Below, in pieces: positions 1 through 8,387 of a stretch of DNA of 51,869 nucleotides. The notes beneath the pieces are model-generated. The model was not told where the DNA came from. It was given only the letters and a program-made list of their open reading frames with translations, and made no database searches. Made by a program: the position numbers and the translations under genes. Origin of the DNA: Pseudomonadales bacterium (lineage in GTDB: Bacteria; Pseudomonadota; Gammaproteobacteria; Pseudomonadales; Azotimanducaceae); assembly GCA_028281005.1 (NCBI GenBank), contig JANQKS010000004.1, forward strand, positions 1 to 51,869, read 5' to 3'. Position 1 is the first letter of the stretch. The number at the start of each line of letters is the position of its first letter.

Positions 1-107
1 ACCACCGCAACAATGCCGTCCAGCTCTTGATACACGGCATACACGGGGCTGCTGAGCAGAAGCGCAACCAAACACACCCACTTATTCAACTGTCGAAACA
101 TTTGCAT
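1..107 (-). CDS. surA: Peptidyl-prolyl isomerase SurA, N-terminal fragment
   Basis: Only the first 35 codons are inside the window; the gene continues past the left edge. The translation starts MQMFRQLNKW, followed by a hydrophobic stretch ending in a typical AxA-like cleavage site (SSPVYA), then YQELDGIVAVV. That last motif matches the start of mature SurA, a periplasmic chaperone and prolyl isomerase for outer-membrane porins and LptD. Two in-frame ATG codons at 107 and 101 could both serve as start. It lies directly downstream of lptD on the same strand, the conserved lptD-surA order of gammaproteobacteria. The call rests on the short match plus this order. Confidence 0.85.
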   Translation of the reverse strand, partial: MQMFRQLNKWVCLVALLLSSPVYAVYQELDGIVAV

Positions 108-132
108 ACCTAACCCTTGTTTCTCTTTCTTC

Positions 133-168
133 TCTCTTTCCGGTTCTCTTTACGATTCTCTTTCCGGT
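133..168. repeat. 12-bp imperfect tandem repeat in lptD-surA spacer
   Basis: Three consecutive 12-bp units are visible: TCTCTTTCCGGT (133-144), TCTCTTTACGAT (145-156) and TCTCTTTCCGGT (157-168). A degenerate relative (TTCTCTTTCTTC) precedes them at 121-132. On the transcribed (minus) strand this makes a purine-rich leader, AAAGAGA repeated, just downstream of the lptD stop codon and ahead of surA. Function is unknown; it may only be replication slippage. Confidence 0.7.
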
Positions 169-172
169 CTGC

Positions 173-2857
173 TTAGCGGTTGCTGAAATAGTCGCTTTGT
201 TCCGGGGAGCGGTAACCGCGTATACCCCGTTCGAGCACTGATTCTACCTGAGTGCCAAAGCCGGCGAGACCTTTAAACACAATCTGCACAAAGATGCCGT
301 CGTCCGCCTCGATGTCCTGAAAATCTCTAGCCGTGGGGCTGTCCAAGAAACGGCGTGCCATCAGCCGCACCTGCAAACAACAATCGCCGTATTCAATACC
401 GCCAAAACCTTCTATGGTTCGACCGCTGACCAGGTCATAGTTCCACCGGCCCATAATTGCGAAATGTTTGCTGATGGGCCAATACAGCGAAACGTCAGTC
501 TGCTCAATGTCTTCCTCGACGCGGTTGCGGTAACCAATGTTGAAGATATGGCGGTTGTCGCGGCGATATTGAATGGCCGCTCCGCCTTCGTCTACCTGGT
601 TGTCGTCATGGTCCCAAACGATGTTGCCCAAGACCCGCCAGTTGCCCGCTAATGCCGCCGACATTTCTGCCGCCAGGGCGGAGGAATCCTGCATCTCCTC
701 CGTGCCCGGCGCACCGCTGAGGGTCACGCGGCGGTCATCAAAATAGAAAATTTCACCGATGCTGAAGCGAAAGTATTCACGCCCGCTGCTCTGAGACAGA
801 AAACGGGTGGTCACCCCAAACGAAGCTTGATCCGCATCCCCGATGCGATCCAGGCCGGAAAAACGGTTGTCGCGAAACAGCTGGGAATAGCCAAATGTCA
901 GCCTGGATGCATCAAACAGCGGCAAGGCAGATTGATCATCAAATTCCTGGTACAGGTAATACACCCGAGGTTCCAGAGTTTGTAGCAAATCCTCACCAAA
1001 CCAATTCAGCGGACGTTCAAAGATCAAGCTGCCGTCTACACTGGCCATGCCTATGTTGCGCTCCGGACTGTCCTCCATGAGTTGCAATCCGCCAGCGTCG
1101 GAATCCTGCTCTAGATCATACGAAGTATGCCGATAACCCCCAGTGAGGTTGAGGAACCCCCAAGCTCGCGCAACACCCAATGTCACCCGCGGTTCGACGT
1201 GCAGGCGCGAGCCGGTCACCGCAGCTAGACCGTTGAGGCCATCGGTATCCCGATCAAAATCGGACCACACCGAGTCAAGGCTGACCGACAAAGGCCCAAC
1301 AACGCGCCGGGCGTAAGACAGCTCCAACTCCGGCAGGCGCTGGTATTCGTCAATCGCCACTTCATCCAAGCGTTGGAAACCTTGCCCCCACAGGCGCATG
1401 TATAACCCACGACTATTCAGCGCGATGCCGCCGCGGCGCTCCAATTCTCTGCGGCTGGAGACCGCTAAATCCGTACCTAGGTCGCGAAAATAGTCGCGGT
1501 CGCTGACGGTGTTGTAATCGATGAAGGTGCTGAACGGGCCAACACGCCCCTGGTGGTCCACCGCACCCAGCCAGCGATCGGCGGGTTCAAAGGTGTCCCA
1601 GATGTCTACACCACCCATCTCATCGTAATCGTCACGGTCGACAAAACCGTTATACAGTTGGTCCTGAGGCAGATACGCGCCGCTGAACACGGTGTTTTGC
1701 CAGCCGTTCAAATGACGAAACTCCAACTCTATCCCCTCACCGCGATCACTGATGTATCGCGGGATAATGGTGGCGTCATAGCTGGGCGCGAGATTTAGAT
1801 AGTAGGGAATCGAAACGTCGACGCCGTCTTCGTCTGAATAACCCATATTGGGAAACAGGAAGCCGGACACACGCTCGTCAGAGACAGGGAATTTCAAATA
1901 CGGCGTGTAAAACACCGGCACCGATTTCATCCGCAACACGGCACCCCGCGCAGTGCCAAACACCGCTTCATCCTCGATCACCAGCTGCTTGGTGGACAAC
2001 GTCCAGCCGTTATTTTGCGGTTCACAGCGGGTAAAGCGGTTGCGCGTCATGGTCAGATCACCATTTGTGCCCTGGCTGATCTGCTGCGCCTCACCGCGAA
2101 TGTTAGCGTCTGTGAGGACAAACTGTGCGGAACCCATGCCCGCCTGCTTGGTATTGAGGTGCACCGTCGCCGCTTCGCCCTGCATGACAATGCCAGGCTG
2201 ATCCATCCGCACCCCTGCGGGGAATTGCACCACGCGTGTGGGGTAGTCCAGTTCCGCCTGTTGGGTAACGATCAAACGATTACCCTGCTCAATGGTGACG
2301 TTACCTTGCAACGTAGCGGCCACATCAATCTCTGTGGTCAATTGGTCCGCGTGCGCCACAATAGGAAATTGTGCTGTATCAATGTCCCGCGGTTGCGCGT
2401 AGGTCCGCTGCACATAACCACCCGGGCACATGCCGTCGCCGTCGGTGCGCTGGTACATCGAGGCCGCCAGATCCGCCTTAAGTTCATGCTCGGCATCCAC
2501 CGGCCGCGGCTTGGTGGGTGTATACCAATCTTCCGGGTTTAGGCTGAGCCCGGTGGCTGGGTCGATACCCGGCGGTACAGCGGCTGTGGTGTCGGTTGCA
2601 GCTTGCGGCTGATCCGCCGTCGGTGCGGTTGGCGCCGAAGGTTGCGCCGGACGGTCGTCGAACGGCAGCACTTTGCCCCACACCACCACCGGCTCTTGGC
2701 CCCGGTCTTCGTCACACGACCATCCGTCACCTCGTTCATTAGGCACGCAGATGTAGCCCGAACGGGCCGGTGCCGCCGCTTGTTCGGCGGCCGGCCATGC
2801 AGACAACGGGAAAAAACACAGGCTGAGCGCAACACCAATGCGCTGGGCAAACTTCAT
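173..2857 (-). CDS. lptD: LPS-assembly outer membrane protein LptD
   Basis: LptD is the outer-membrane barrel that, with the lipoprotein LptE, inserts lipopolysaccharide into the outer leaflet. The start is placed at 2857 because it gives MKFAQRIGVALSLCFF, a clean signal peptide; the reading frame stays open further upstream but that stretch runs into the divergent amgK gene. After the signal come two N-terminal cysteines (C37 and C48 of the 894-residue protein), an OstA-like beta-taco region (about residues 150-300) containing another cysteine in TRCEPQNNGW, then a long C-terminal barrel. A consecutive CC pair (EYGDCCLQV) sits near the C terminus, as needed for the inter-domain disulfides of LptD. 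Length is in the normal family range. It is followed by surA and divergent from amgK, 42 bp apart. Confidence 0.96.
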   Translation of the reverse strand: MKFAQRIGVALSLCFFPLSAWPAAEQAAAPARSGYICVPNERGDGWSCDEDRGQEPVVVWGKVLPFDDRPAQPSAPTAPTADQPQAATDTTAAVPPGIDPATGLSLNPEDWYTPTKPRPVDAEHELKADLAASMYQRTDGDGMCPGGYVQRTYAQPRDIDTAQFPIVAHADQLTTEIDVAATLQGNVTIEQGNRLIVTQQAELDYPTRVVQFPAGVRMDQPGIVMQGEAATVHLNTKQAGMGSAQFVLTDANIRGEAQQISQGTNGDLTMTRNRFTRCEPQNNGWTLSTKQLVIEDEAVFGTARGAVLRMKSVPVFYTPYLKFPVSDERVSGFLFPNMGYSDEDGVDVSIPYYLNLAPSYDATIIPRYISDRGEGIELEFRHLNGWQNTVFSGAYLPQDQLYNGFVDRDDYDEMGGVDIWDTFEPADRWLGAVDHQGRVGPFSTFIDYNTVSDRDYFRDLGTDLAVSSRRELERRGGIALNSRGLYMRLWGQGFQRLDEVAIDEYQRLPELELSYARRVVGPLSVSLDSVWSDFDRDTDGLNGLAAVTGSRLHVEPRVTLGVARAWGFLNLTGGYRHTSYDLEQDSDAGGLQLMEDSPERNIGMASVDGSLIFERPLNWFGEDLLQTLEPRVYYLYQEFDDQSALPLFDASRLTFGYSQLFRDNRFSGLDRIGDADQASFGVTTRFLSQSSGREYFRFSIGEIFYFDDRRVTLSGAPGTEEMQDSSALAAEMSAALAGNWRVLGNIVWDHDDNQVDEGGAAIQYRRDNRHIFNIGYRNRVEEDIEQTDVSLYWPISKHFAIMGRWNYDLVSGRTIEGFGGIEYGDCCLQVRLMARRFLDSPTARDFQDIEADDGIFVQIVFKGLAGFGTQVESVLERGIRGYRSPEQSDYFSNR

Positions 2858-2887
2858 GCACGCATAATAAAGAAATGAGGCTCCGGT

Positions 2888-2893
2888 TATAAT
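2888..2893 (+). promoter_or_regulatory. Candidate -10 box of amgK (possibly leaderless)
   Basis: A perfect TATAAT ends 6 bp before the GTG start of amgK at 2900, so a transcript initiated at the usual distance would begin at or next to the start codon. No Shine-Dalgarno sequence fits between them and no clear -35 hexamer is seen. Promoter activity is inferred from the sequence alone. Confidence 0.55.
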
Positions 2894-2899
2894 GCGCTT

Positions 2900-3889
2900 G
2901 TGAAAGAAATCGTGGTTCCAAGGCAAGCCATTTTGTGGGCCGAAAGTGTGCTGGCGGCAAGTGCGGAAGACGTTACCGACGTCGAGCCGCTGCGCGTGGA
3001 AGCCAGCCACCGCTGTTTCTACCGCCTGCAAACGAGCTCACGCACGGTGGTGTTGATGGATAGCCCACCCCACCTTGAACGCAACGAACAGTTCACTGCG
3101 CTGGGCACTGTATTCCACGACGCCGGGATTCCCGTGGCGAAGATCCTGTCGGCCGCGCAAACCGAAGGGCTGTTTCTATTGCAAGACCTTGGCGATGTGC
3201 ATTTTGAGGAGGTATACGGCACTCATCTGCAGGACCCAGCCTTAACCGCGGCCGTCGAACTGCTGCCGCGGCTGGGCGCGGTGACACACCCAGCCATTGA
3301 GCCCTACACCGCCGAGCGCCTACACATGGAGCTGGACATCTTCAGCGAGTGGTTTATGGGTAAGCTGCTGAACCTGGAAGTCTACACCGGCACTTTTCAG
3401 CGCATCAGCGAGCGACTGGTCAATGTCGTCGATGCGCAACCAAAATGTTGCGTTCATCGCGACTACCACTGCCGAAACTTACTCTACAACGCCGGGCAGC
3501 TGGGTGTAGTGGATTACCAGGACGCCCTCCACGGGCCAGTTTTATACGACATTGCTTCCCTGCTGCGGGATTGTTACTACACGTTCGCTGAGCCTGAGGT
3601 AGAGCGTTGGCTCGGCCTGTTTGTTTCGCGAAGCCCACAGCTGACCGGGGTTTCCGCCCCACAAATTATGCAGTGGTTTGATTACACGGCGATGCAGCGG
3701 CAACTCAAGGCCATCGGTATTTTTGCACGTCTGCACCTGCGCGACGGCAAAGCCACCCATTTGCAATACATCATGCCGGTGCTAGAGCGCATCCAAACCT
3801 GCGCGCTGCAGTATCCCGAGCTGAACGATCTTTATGAGCAACTAAACGGTTGCAAAGAGGCCGCCACACCCATTTTGGCCAAGGCGTGA
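2900..3889 (+). CDS. amgK: N-acetylmuramate/N-acetylglucosamine kinase AmgK
   Basis: This 329-residue protein belongs to the aminoglycoside phosphotransferase/choline kinase fold. The catalytic loop is clear: CCVHRDYHCRNLLYN (around residue 183) has the HxDxxxxN Brenner motif, and GVVDYQDALHGPVLYD supplies the metal-binding Asp. An N-lobe nucleotide-binding region surrounds the VVLMDSPPHLE motif. In Pseudomonas putida AmgK phosphorylates MurNAc at the anomeric position, and MurU then makes UDP-MurNAc, bypassing de novo synthesis and lowering fosfomycin sensitivity. Here murU follows 7 bp downstream, and the pair is divergent from lptD exactly as in Pseudomonas, which separates it from generic phosphotransferases. 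The start is GTG, set by the adjacent TATAAT. Confidence 0.9.
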   Translation: MKEIVVPRQAILWAESVLAASAEDVTDVEPLRVEASHRCFYRLQTSSRTVVLMDSPPHLERNEQFTALGTVFHDAGIPVAKILSAAQTEGLFLLQDLGDVHFEEVYGTHLQDPALTAAVELLPRLGAVTHPAIEPYTAERLHMELDIFSEWFMGKLLNLEVYTGTFQRISERLVNVVDAQPKCCVHRDYHCRNLLYNAGQLGVVDYQDALHGPVLYDIASLLRDCYYTFAEPEVERWLGLFVSRSPQLTGVSAPQIMQWFDYTAMQRQLKAIGIFARLHLRDGKATHLQYIMPVLERIQTCALQYPELNDLYEQLNGCKEAATPILAKA

Positions 3890-3896
3890 AGCGCTG

Positions 3897-4556
3897 ATGC
3901 GCGCGATGATTCTTGCCGCGGGAAAAGGTACCCGCCTGGCCCCACTGACCGAGCGCACCCCCAAACCTTTGCTGCCGCTGCGCGGCAAACCACTCATCCA
4001 GTGGCAAGTTGAGGCGTTGATCGCTGCCGGTGTCACCGACATTGTGATCAATCTGCACCACTTAGGTGAGCAGATCGCCAGCTACTTAGGTGATGGCAGC
4101 CGCTTTGGAGCGACGATTGAGTACAGCCGGGAAACAGAGTTATTGGAGACCGGCGGTGGCATCGTCAACGCCTTGCCCTTACTAGGCCAGGAGCCGTTTT
4201 GGTTGTTAAACGGCGACATCTGGACAGACTTTGATTTCAGCACCCTGCCCCGAGCACCAACCACACCGGACCTGGCCCACATCGTTCTGACCCAGACACC
4301 CAGCTATCGCAATCGCGGCGATTTCAACTACGCCGCCGGGCGCGTGATCCGCCGCGGGGACAAATTTGTTTACTGCGGCATCGCGGTGCTGTCTGCGGCA
4401 CTGTTCGAAGGCGTGGATCTAGGGCATTTTTCTTTACGCGATTCTTACTTCGACCTCATTAGGCAGCAGCGCTTGAGCGCGCAGGTACACGACGGCGTGT
4501 GGCACGACATTGGCACCCTCGAGCAATACCAGACATTGGCCGAGCAACTAGCGTAG
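3897..4556 (+). CDS. murU: N-acetylmuramate alpha-1-phosphate uridylyltransferase MurU
   Basis: A short nucleotidyltransferase (219 residues) beginning MRAMILAAGKGTRLAPLTER, with the GxGTRLxPLT...PKPLLPL nucleotide-binding signature of sugar-phosphate nucleotidyltransferases. The catalytic Asp lies in the LLNGDIWTDFDF segment. There is no C-terminal left-handed beta-helix, which separates MurU from the larger GlmU and RfbA types. It converts MurNAc-1-phosphate and UTP into UDP-MurNAc in the cytoplasm, completing the AmgK recycling shortcut. It starts 7 bp after amgK and is almost certainly cotranscribed. Its stop codon TAG forms the beginning of a TAGAAT box ahead of rpe. Confidence 0.92.
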   Translation: MRAMILAAGKGTRLAPLTERTPKPLLPLRGKPLIQWQVEALIAAGVTDIVINLHHLGEQIASYLGDGSRFGATIEYSRETELLETGGGIVNALPLLGQEPFWLLNGDIWTDFDFSTLPRAPTTPDLAHIVLTQTPSYRNRGDFNYAAGRVIRRGDKFVYCGIAVLSAALFEGVDLGHFSLRDSYFDLIRQQRLSAQVHDGVWHDIGTLEQYQTLAEQLA

Positions 4557-4559
4557 AAT
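4554..4559 (+). promoter_or_regulatory. Candidate -10 box of rpe overlapping the murU stop
   Basis: TAGAAT begins with the murU stop codon and ends 9 bp before the rpe ATG, followed by a GC-rich GCGCGCCCC stretch. No Shine-Dalgarno sequence is present before rpe. The arrangement resembles the amgK start and may give a leaderless or nearly leaderless rpe transcript. No convincing -35 box is visible. Confidence 0.35.
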
Positions 4560-4568
4560 GCGCGCCCC

Positions 4569-5252
4569 ATGACACCCTGGATCTCTCCTTCTATATTGGC
4601 TGCTGATTTCTCCCGCCTTGGCGAGGAGGTACGCGCGGTGCTTGATGCCGGCGCCGACAGCATCCACTTCGATGTGATGGACAACCACTATGTGCCGAAC
4701 CTAAGCATCGGGCCATTGGTGCTGCAATCTCTGCGCAAAGCAGGCATCGAAGAAACGGTGGACGTACATCTGATGGTGAAACCCGTTGACCGGCTTGTGG
4801 AGGATTTTCTGGCCGCCGGAGCGGACTATATTTCGGTGCACCCGGAAGCCACGGAACACTTACACCGCACCCTCAACTTAATTCGCGAAGGCGGCGCCAA
4901 AGCCGGTTTGGTATTTAACCCCTCCACCCCGCTGGAGGTGTTGAACGAAGTTATGGACTGCGTGGACTTGGTGCTGATTATGTCCGTCAACCCAGGTTTT
5001 GGTGGGCAAGCGTTTATTGAGAGCAGCCTGAGCAAACTCAGCCGCAGCCGAAAACTGATCAGCGCCAGCGGGCGTGACATCCGGCTGCAAATCGATGGTG
5101 GTGTGAAAGGCGACAACATCAGCCGCATCGCCGCCGCGGGTGCCGATACGTTTGTGGCCGGTACCGCTATTTTCGGCAGCAACGACTACGCTGCCACCAT
5201 CGCGGATATGCGCACACAGATTGCCGCCGGTCAGGCCCAAACCGGCGCCTAG
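4569..5252 (+). CDS. rpe: Ribulose-phosphate 3-epimerase
   Basis: A 227-residue TIM-barrel enzyme interconverting ribulose 5-phosphate and xylulose 5-phosphate in the pentose phosphate pathway. Family motifs appear in order: [13 protein letters not shown] at the N terminus, [17 protein letters not shown] with the catalytic Asp and metal ligand, [21 protein letters not shown] for phosphate binding and LQIDGGV with the second catalytic Asp. Length is typical. gph follows 12 bp after its stop, as in many gammaproteobacteria where rpe, gph and trp genes cluster. Confidence 0.96.
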   Translation: MTPWISPSILAADFSRLGEEVRAVLDAGADSIHFDVMDNHYVPNLSIGPLVLQSLRKAGIEETVDVHLMVKPVDRLVEDFLAAGADYISVHPEATEHLHRTLNLIREGGAKAGLVFNPSTPLEVLNEVMDCVDLVLIMSVNPGFGGQAFIESSLSKLSRSRKLISASGRDIRLQIDGGVKGDNISRIAAAGADTFVAGTAIFGSNDYAATIADMRTQIAAGQAQTGA

Positions 5253-5264
5253 GCCGGCTGCAAC

Positions 5265-5927
5265 ATGACGCATCGTTCCTGGGCAGAGTTTGCCGGGTAT
5301 CTGTTTGATCTGGACGGCACACTGGTGGACACCGCACCAGACATCAATGCGGCGCTGAACCACACACTACGCCAGGCGGGTTACGATGAAATAGACGAAA
5401 GCCTCACCCGGCATTGGATTGGCCACGGCGTACGTATGTTGCTGACCCAAGCCCTCAAGCACCGCGAGATCACGGCAGATGAGTTGGAGAACTTGTTGCC
5501 GGTATTTACCGAATATTATCAAGCCAACACCAATACGCTCAGCCAGATCTATCCGGGTGTGATCGACACCTTACACACCTTGCGAGAGCGGGGTGCCAAG
5601 CTGGCCGTGGTCACCAACAAACTCACGCATTTCACCCACCCCCTGCTGGACGGTCTTGGGCTCACGCCGCTGTTCGATTTGATTGTGTGCGGTGACACCG
5701 CCGCGGCCCCTAAGCCGGATGCGGCCCCGGTGCAATGGTGCCTGGATCACTTTGCGCTTGCTCGCGAGCAGGTGTTGTTTGTGGGTGATTCCGACACCGA
5801 TGTCAATGCCGCCCGCGCTGCTGGCGTGGCGGTGGTGTGTGTACGGGACGGTTACAACCACGGCGTAGACGTCACCACCTTGGCGGTGGACGGGGTTATC
5901 GACCACTTTAACGAATTGCTGGCTTGA
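5265..5927 (+). CDS. gph: Phosphoglycolate phosphatase
   Basis: A 220-residue HAD-superfamily hydrolase. Motif I is YLFDLDGTLVDTAPDI near residue 14, motif II includes VVTNK, and motif III/IV is LFVGDSDTDVNAARAAGV. A helical cap lies between motifs I and II, as in subclass IA phosphatases. It removes 2-phosphoglycolate arising from DNA repair or oxygenation. The assignment to Gph rather than another HAD phosphatase follows from the family match and from the rpe-gph-trpE order shared with Pseudomonas. A 148-bp spacer with a possible trp leader follows. Confidence 0.92.
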   Translation: MTHRSWAEFAGYLFDLDGTLVDTAPDINAALNHTLRQAGYDEIDESLTRHWIGHGVRMLLTQALKHREITADELENLLPVFTEYYQANTNTLSQIYPGVIDTLHTLRERGAKLAVVTNKLTHFTHPLLDGLGLTPLFDLIVCGDTAAAPKPDAAPVQWCLDHFALAREQVLFVGDSDTDVNAARAAGVAVVCVRDGYNHGVDVTTLAVDGVIDHFNELLA

Positions 5928-5951
5928 AAAAGCCGTGATAGTCTCGCGCCC

Positions 5952-6008
5952 ATGCGCAGTTTGACTTTAAGAATCCGCATCAGCTTTTTTAACGAGGGGT
6001 GGCGATAG
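5952..6008 (+). CDS. Candidate trp leader peptide upstream of trpE
   Basis: A short open frame, MRSLTLRIRISFFNEGWR, ends with Trp-Arg-stop inside the 148-bp leader before trpE. It is preceded by a GATAGT box at 5937-5942 and followed 8 bp later by a GC-rich hairpin at 6017-6032. The single Trp codon just before the stop is weak for classical attenuation, which usually uses tandem Trp codons. No good Shine-Dalgarno sequence precedes it, though a leaderless start is possible. Ribosome stalling at this codon could influence trpE, but this is an inference from position and composition. Confidence 0.4.
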   Translation: MRSLTLRIRISFFNEGWR

Positions 6009-6016
6009 TCACAGGC

Positions 6017-6035
6017 CCGCGCGCCTGCGCGGTTT
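6017..6035 (+). promoter_or_regulatory. GC-rich hairpin in trpE leader, possible attenuator
   Basis: CCGCGC (6017-6022) pairs perfectly with GCGCGG (6027-6032) across a 4-nt loop and is followed by only three T residues. It is stable but has a poor U-tract for intrinsic termination, so it may be a pause or anti-terminator structure rather than a terminator. It lies 8 bp after the candidate leader-peptide stop. Confidence 0.4.
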
Positions 6036-6075
6036 ACCCACGCCCTTTGTTTTACCTGATTCTTAAGGCACCCAC

Positions 6076-7545
6076 ATGACCGACTCTACTCCTACCTACC
6101 ACCGCATTCCTGTGGTCGTAGAAACCCTCGCAGACCTGGACACGCCGTTGTCCGTCTACTTAAAACTGGCAGATGCGCCTTATACCTATTTGTTGGAGTC
6201 TTCCCAAGGCGGCGAGAAGTGGGGGCGTTACTCGATCATCGGTTTGCCGGCCCGCACCGTGCTCACCGTGCGCGGCCATGTCATCCAAATACATACCGAC
6301 GGCGAGTTAACCGAAGCAATAGAAACAGATGATCCGTTAACTTTTATCGAGCAATACCAAGCGCGTTACCAGGTTGAAGATGCCGCGGACTTGCCGCGTT
6401 TTTACGGCGGCCTGGTGGGCTACTTTGGCTATGACACAGTGCGCTACGTGGAAAAGCGGCTGCGCGATAGCACACCGCCGGACCCTCTCGGCACACCGGA
6501 CATACTGCTGATGGTGAGCGAAGACGTTGTCATTTTTGACAACGTCAAAGGCCGCATGCAATTAGTCAGCTTGGTGGATCCACAGGAACCAGGCGTGGTG
6601 GAACGCACCAAGGAACGCCTAGAGGACCGCGCGCGTTCCTTGCTCAAGGCCGTGCCGCCCATTCCGGATAGCCAGGCCAATCAACGCATCGAAGAAAGTG
6701 ACTTTGTCTCCGAGACCGGTGAGGAGGCGTTTAAAACATCGGTGGATCGTATCAAGGAATACACCCGGGCCGGCGACGTCATGCAGGTGGTGCTGGCGCA
6801 ACGTATGTCTATCCCGTTTGCAGCCCCGGCGATAAATTTGTATCGCGCGCTGCGTAGCCTCAACCCCTCACCGTACATGTATTACATGAATTTAAACGAC
6901 TTTCAGATCGTCAGTTCATCGCCTGAAATCCTTGCGCGTTTGGAAAACGGCAAAGTCACCAACCGGCCGTTGGCTGGCACCCGGCGCCGCGGGCACGACG
7001 AAGCTGAGGACCTGGCTCTAGAAGCGGAGCTGCTTGCCGATCCCAAAGAAATTGCCGAGCACCTCATGCTCATCGACCTTGGCCGCAATGATGTGGGTCG
7101 TGTGGCCGAAGCCGGCACCGTCAATGTCACCGAACGATTTGTCATCGAGCGCTATTCCCACGTCATGCACATCTCTTCCAATGTCGAAGGCCGCCTCAAA
7201 GACGGCAAAACCGCCATGGATCTGCTGCGCGCAACGTTGCCGGTAGGCACGTTATCTGGCGCCCCCAAGGTTAGAGCAATGGAAATCATCGACGAACTTG
7301 AGCCGGTCAAGCGCGGCATCTACGGCGGTGCCGTGGGCTACTTGGCATGGAACGGCAATATGGACACTGCCATTGCCATACGCACCGCGGTGGTGAAAGA
7401 CGGCAAGCTTTACATTCAAGCCGGCGGCGGTGTGGTGGCGGATTCCGTGCCGCGCCTGGAATGGAAAGAGAGCCTCAACAAAGGCCGCGCCATTTTTCGC
7501 GCCGCGGCCATGGCGGAAAACCAGTTTCGCGACTTAGACGACTAA
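6076..7545 (+). CDS. trpE: Anthranilate synthase component I (TrpE)
   Basis: A 489-residue chorismate-using enzyme catalysing the first committed step of tryptophan synthesis with the glutaminase TrpG. The N-terminal domain carries the LLES tryptophan-binding motif ([18 protein letters not shown], around residue 40), so feedback inhibition is expected. The C-terminal chorismate-binding core has [21 protein letters not shown] and the [21 protein letters not shown] helix. The start follows an AAGG Shine-Dalgarno sequence 7 bp upstream. trpG is not adjacent: it lies 3.4 kb downstream, separated by a channel gene, a VOC gene and two opposite-strand methyltransferases. Confidence 0.97.
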   Translation: MTDSTPTYHRIPVVVETLADLDTPLSVYLKLADAPYTYLLESSQGGEKWGRYSIIGLPARTVLTVRGHVIQIHTDGELTEAIETDDPLTFIEQYQARYQVEDAADLPRFYGGLVGYFGYDTVRYVEKRLRDSTPPDPLGTPDILLMVSEDVVIFDNVKGRMQLVSLVDPQEPGVVERTKERLEDRARSLLKAVPPIPDSQANQRIEESDFVSETGEEAFKTSVDRIKEYTRAGDVMQVVLAQRMSIPFAAPAINLYRALRSLNPSPYMYYMNLNDFQIVSSSPEILARLENGKVTNRPLAGTRRRGHDEAEDLALEAELLADPKEIAEHLMLIDLGRNDVGRVAEAGTVNVTERFVIERYSHVMHISSNVEGRLKDGKTAMDLLRATLPVGTLSGAPKVRAMEIIDELEPVKRGIYGGAVGYLAWNGNMDTAIAIRTAVVKDGKLYIQAGGGVVADSVPRLEWKESLNKGRAIFRAAAMAENQFRDLDD

Positions 7546-7578
7546 TACAAACCACCCTCAACCAGCAGGAAAACAGCC

Positions 7579-8385
7579 GTGCAATGGGCTCAACGAATCA
7601 CCGCCAGCACTTGGTTTAACCACTCCATTACCGGCGTCATTCTGCTCAACGCGGTGGTGATTGGCTTGGACACCTCCCCCGATCTGACCCGGGATTACGG
7701 CGTGTGGTTTTTCATCGCCAATAAAGTGTTTCTCGGCATCTACATCGTCGAAGCGTTGATCAAAATGGCGGCGGAATACCCCAAGGTCCAAAACTACTTT
7801 ACCAACGGCTGGAACCTGTTTGATTTTACCATCATTGTTATATCGCTGATCCCCGCCACCGGTCAGCTCGCCACACTTGCGCGTCTGGCGCGATTGCTAC
7901 GTGTGCTACGCCTGGTATCAACCTTGCCGGAACTGCGCCTCATCGTGGCTACGCTGGTGCGCTCAATACCGAGTATGGGCCACGTGCTGCTCCTGATGTC
8001 GATCATCTTCTATGTCTACGGCGTGGCCGGCTACCACCTCTTCCACGATGTCGACCCGACCCATTGGCGCAATCTCGGCATCTCCCTGCTGTCGCTGTTT
8101 CGTATCGTCACCCTGGAAGATTGGACCGACATTATGTATGCCGCCATGGCGCTGAAACCCTGGGCATGGATCTACTTTGTCAGTTTTGTGGTGCTGGGTA
8201 CCTTTGTGGTGATCAATTTATTCATCGCCGTGGTGATCAACAACCTGGACGAAGCCAAGGCAGAACGCCTGCGCGACCTGACCGAGCCGCCCACACCCGA
8301 CGAGATTCTGCGTGAACTGCGCGATACGCAAACTGCATTGGCCCGCATACAATCCCAACTTGAGCAATACAGCGAACGGCGTTGA
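7579..8385 (+). CDS. Bacterial voltage-gated cation channel (NaChBac-like, TLEDWTD filter)
   Basis: A 268-residue single-domain channel with six predicted membrane segments. S4 carries four arginines at three-residue spacing (R102, R105, R108, R111 in ARLARLLRVLR), the mark of a voltage sensor. The pore loop reads TLEDWTD (residues 178-184), followed by S6 (FVVINLFIAVVINNL) and a C-terminal helix likely to form a four-stranded coiled coil, as in BacNav channels. Sodium channels of this family usually have TLESWS or TLESWA. The extra acidic residues here recall filters engineered or found to favour calcium. The start is GTG, with CAGGAAA upstream, 33 bp after trpE. Its ion selectivity cannot be settled from sequence. 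Confidence 0.88.
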   Translation: MQWAQRITASTWFNHSITGVILLNAVVIGLDTSPDLTRDYGVWFFIANKVFLGIYIVEALIKMAAEYPKVQNYFTNGWNLFDFTIIVISLIPATGQLATLARLARLLRVLRLVSTLPELRLIVATLVRSIPSMGHVLLLMSIIFYVYGVAGYHLFHDVDPTHWRNLGISLLSLFRIVTLEDWTDIMYAAMALKPWAWIYFVSFVVLGTFVVINLFIAVVINNLDEAKAERLRDLTEPPTPDEILRELRDTQTALARIQSQLEQYSERR

Positions 8386-8387
8386 CC

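Noticed and set aside
464-2681. Open frames on the plus strand opposite lptD
   Set aside because: They are antisense frames of lptD with no start context and no known domain; the lptD translation explains the region.
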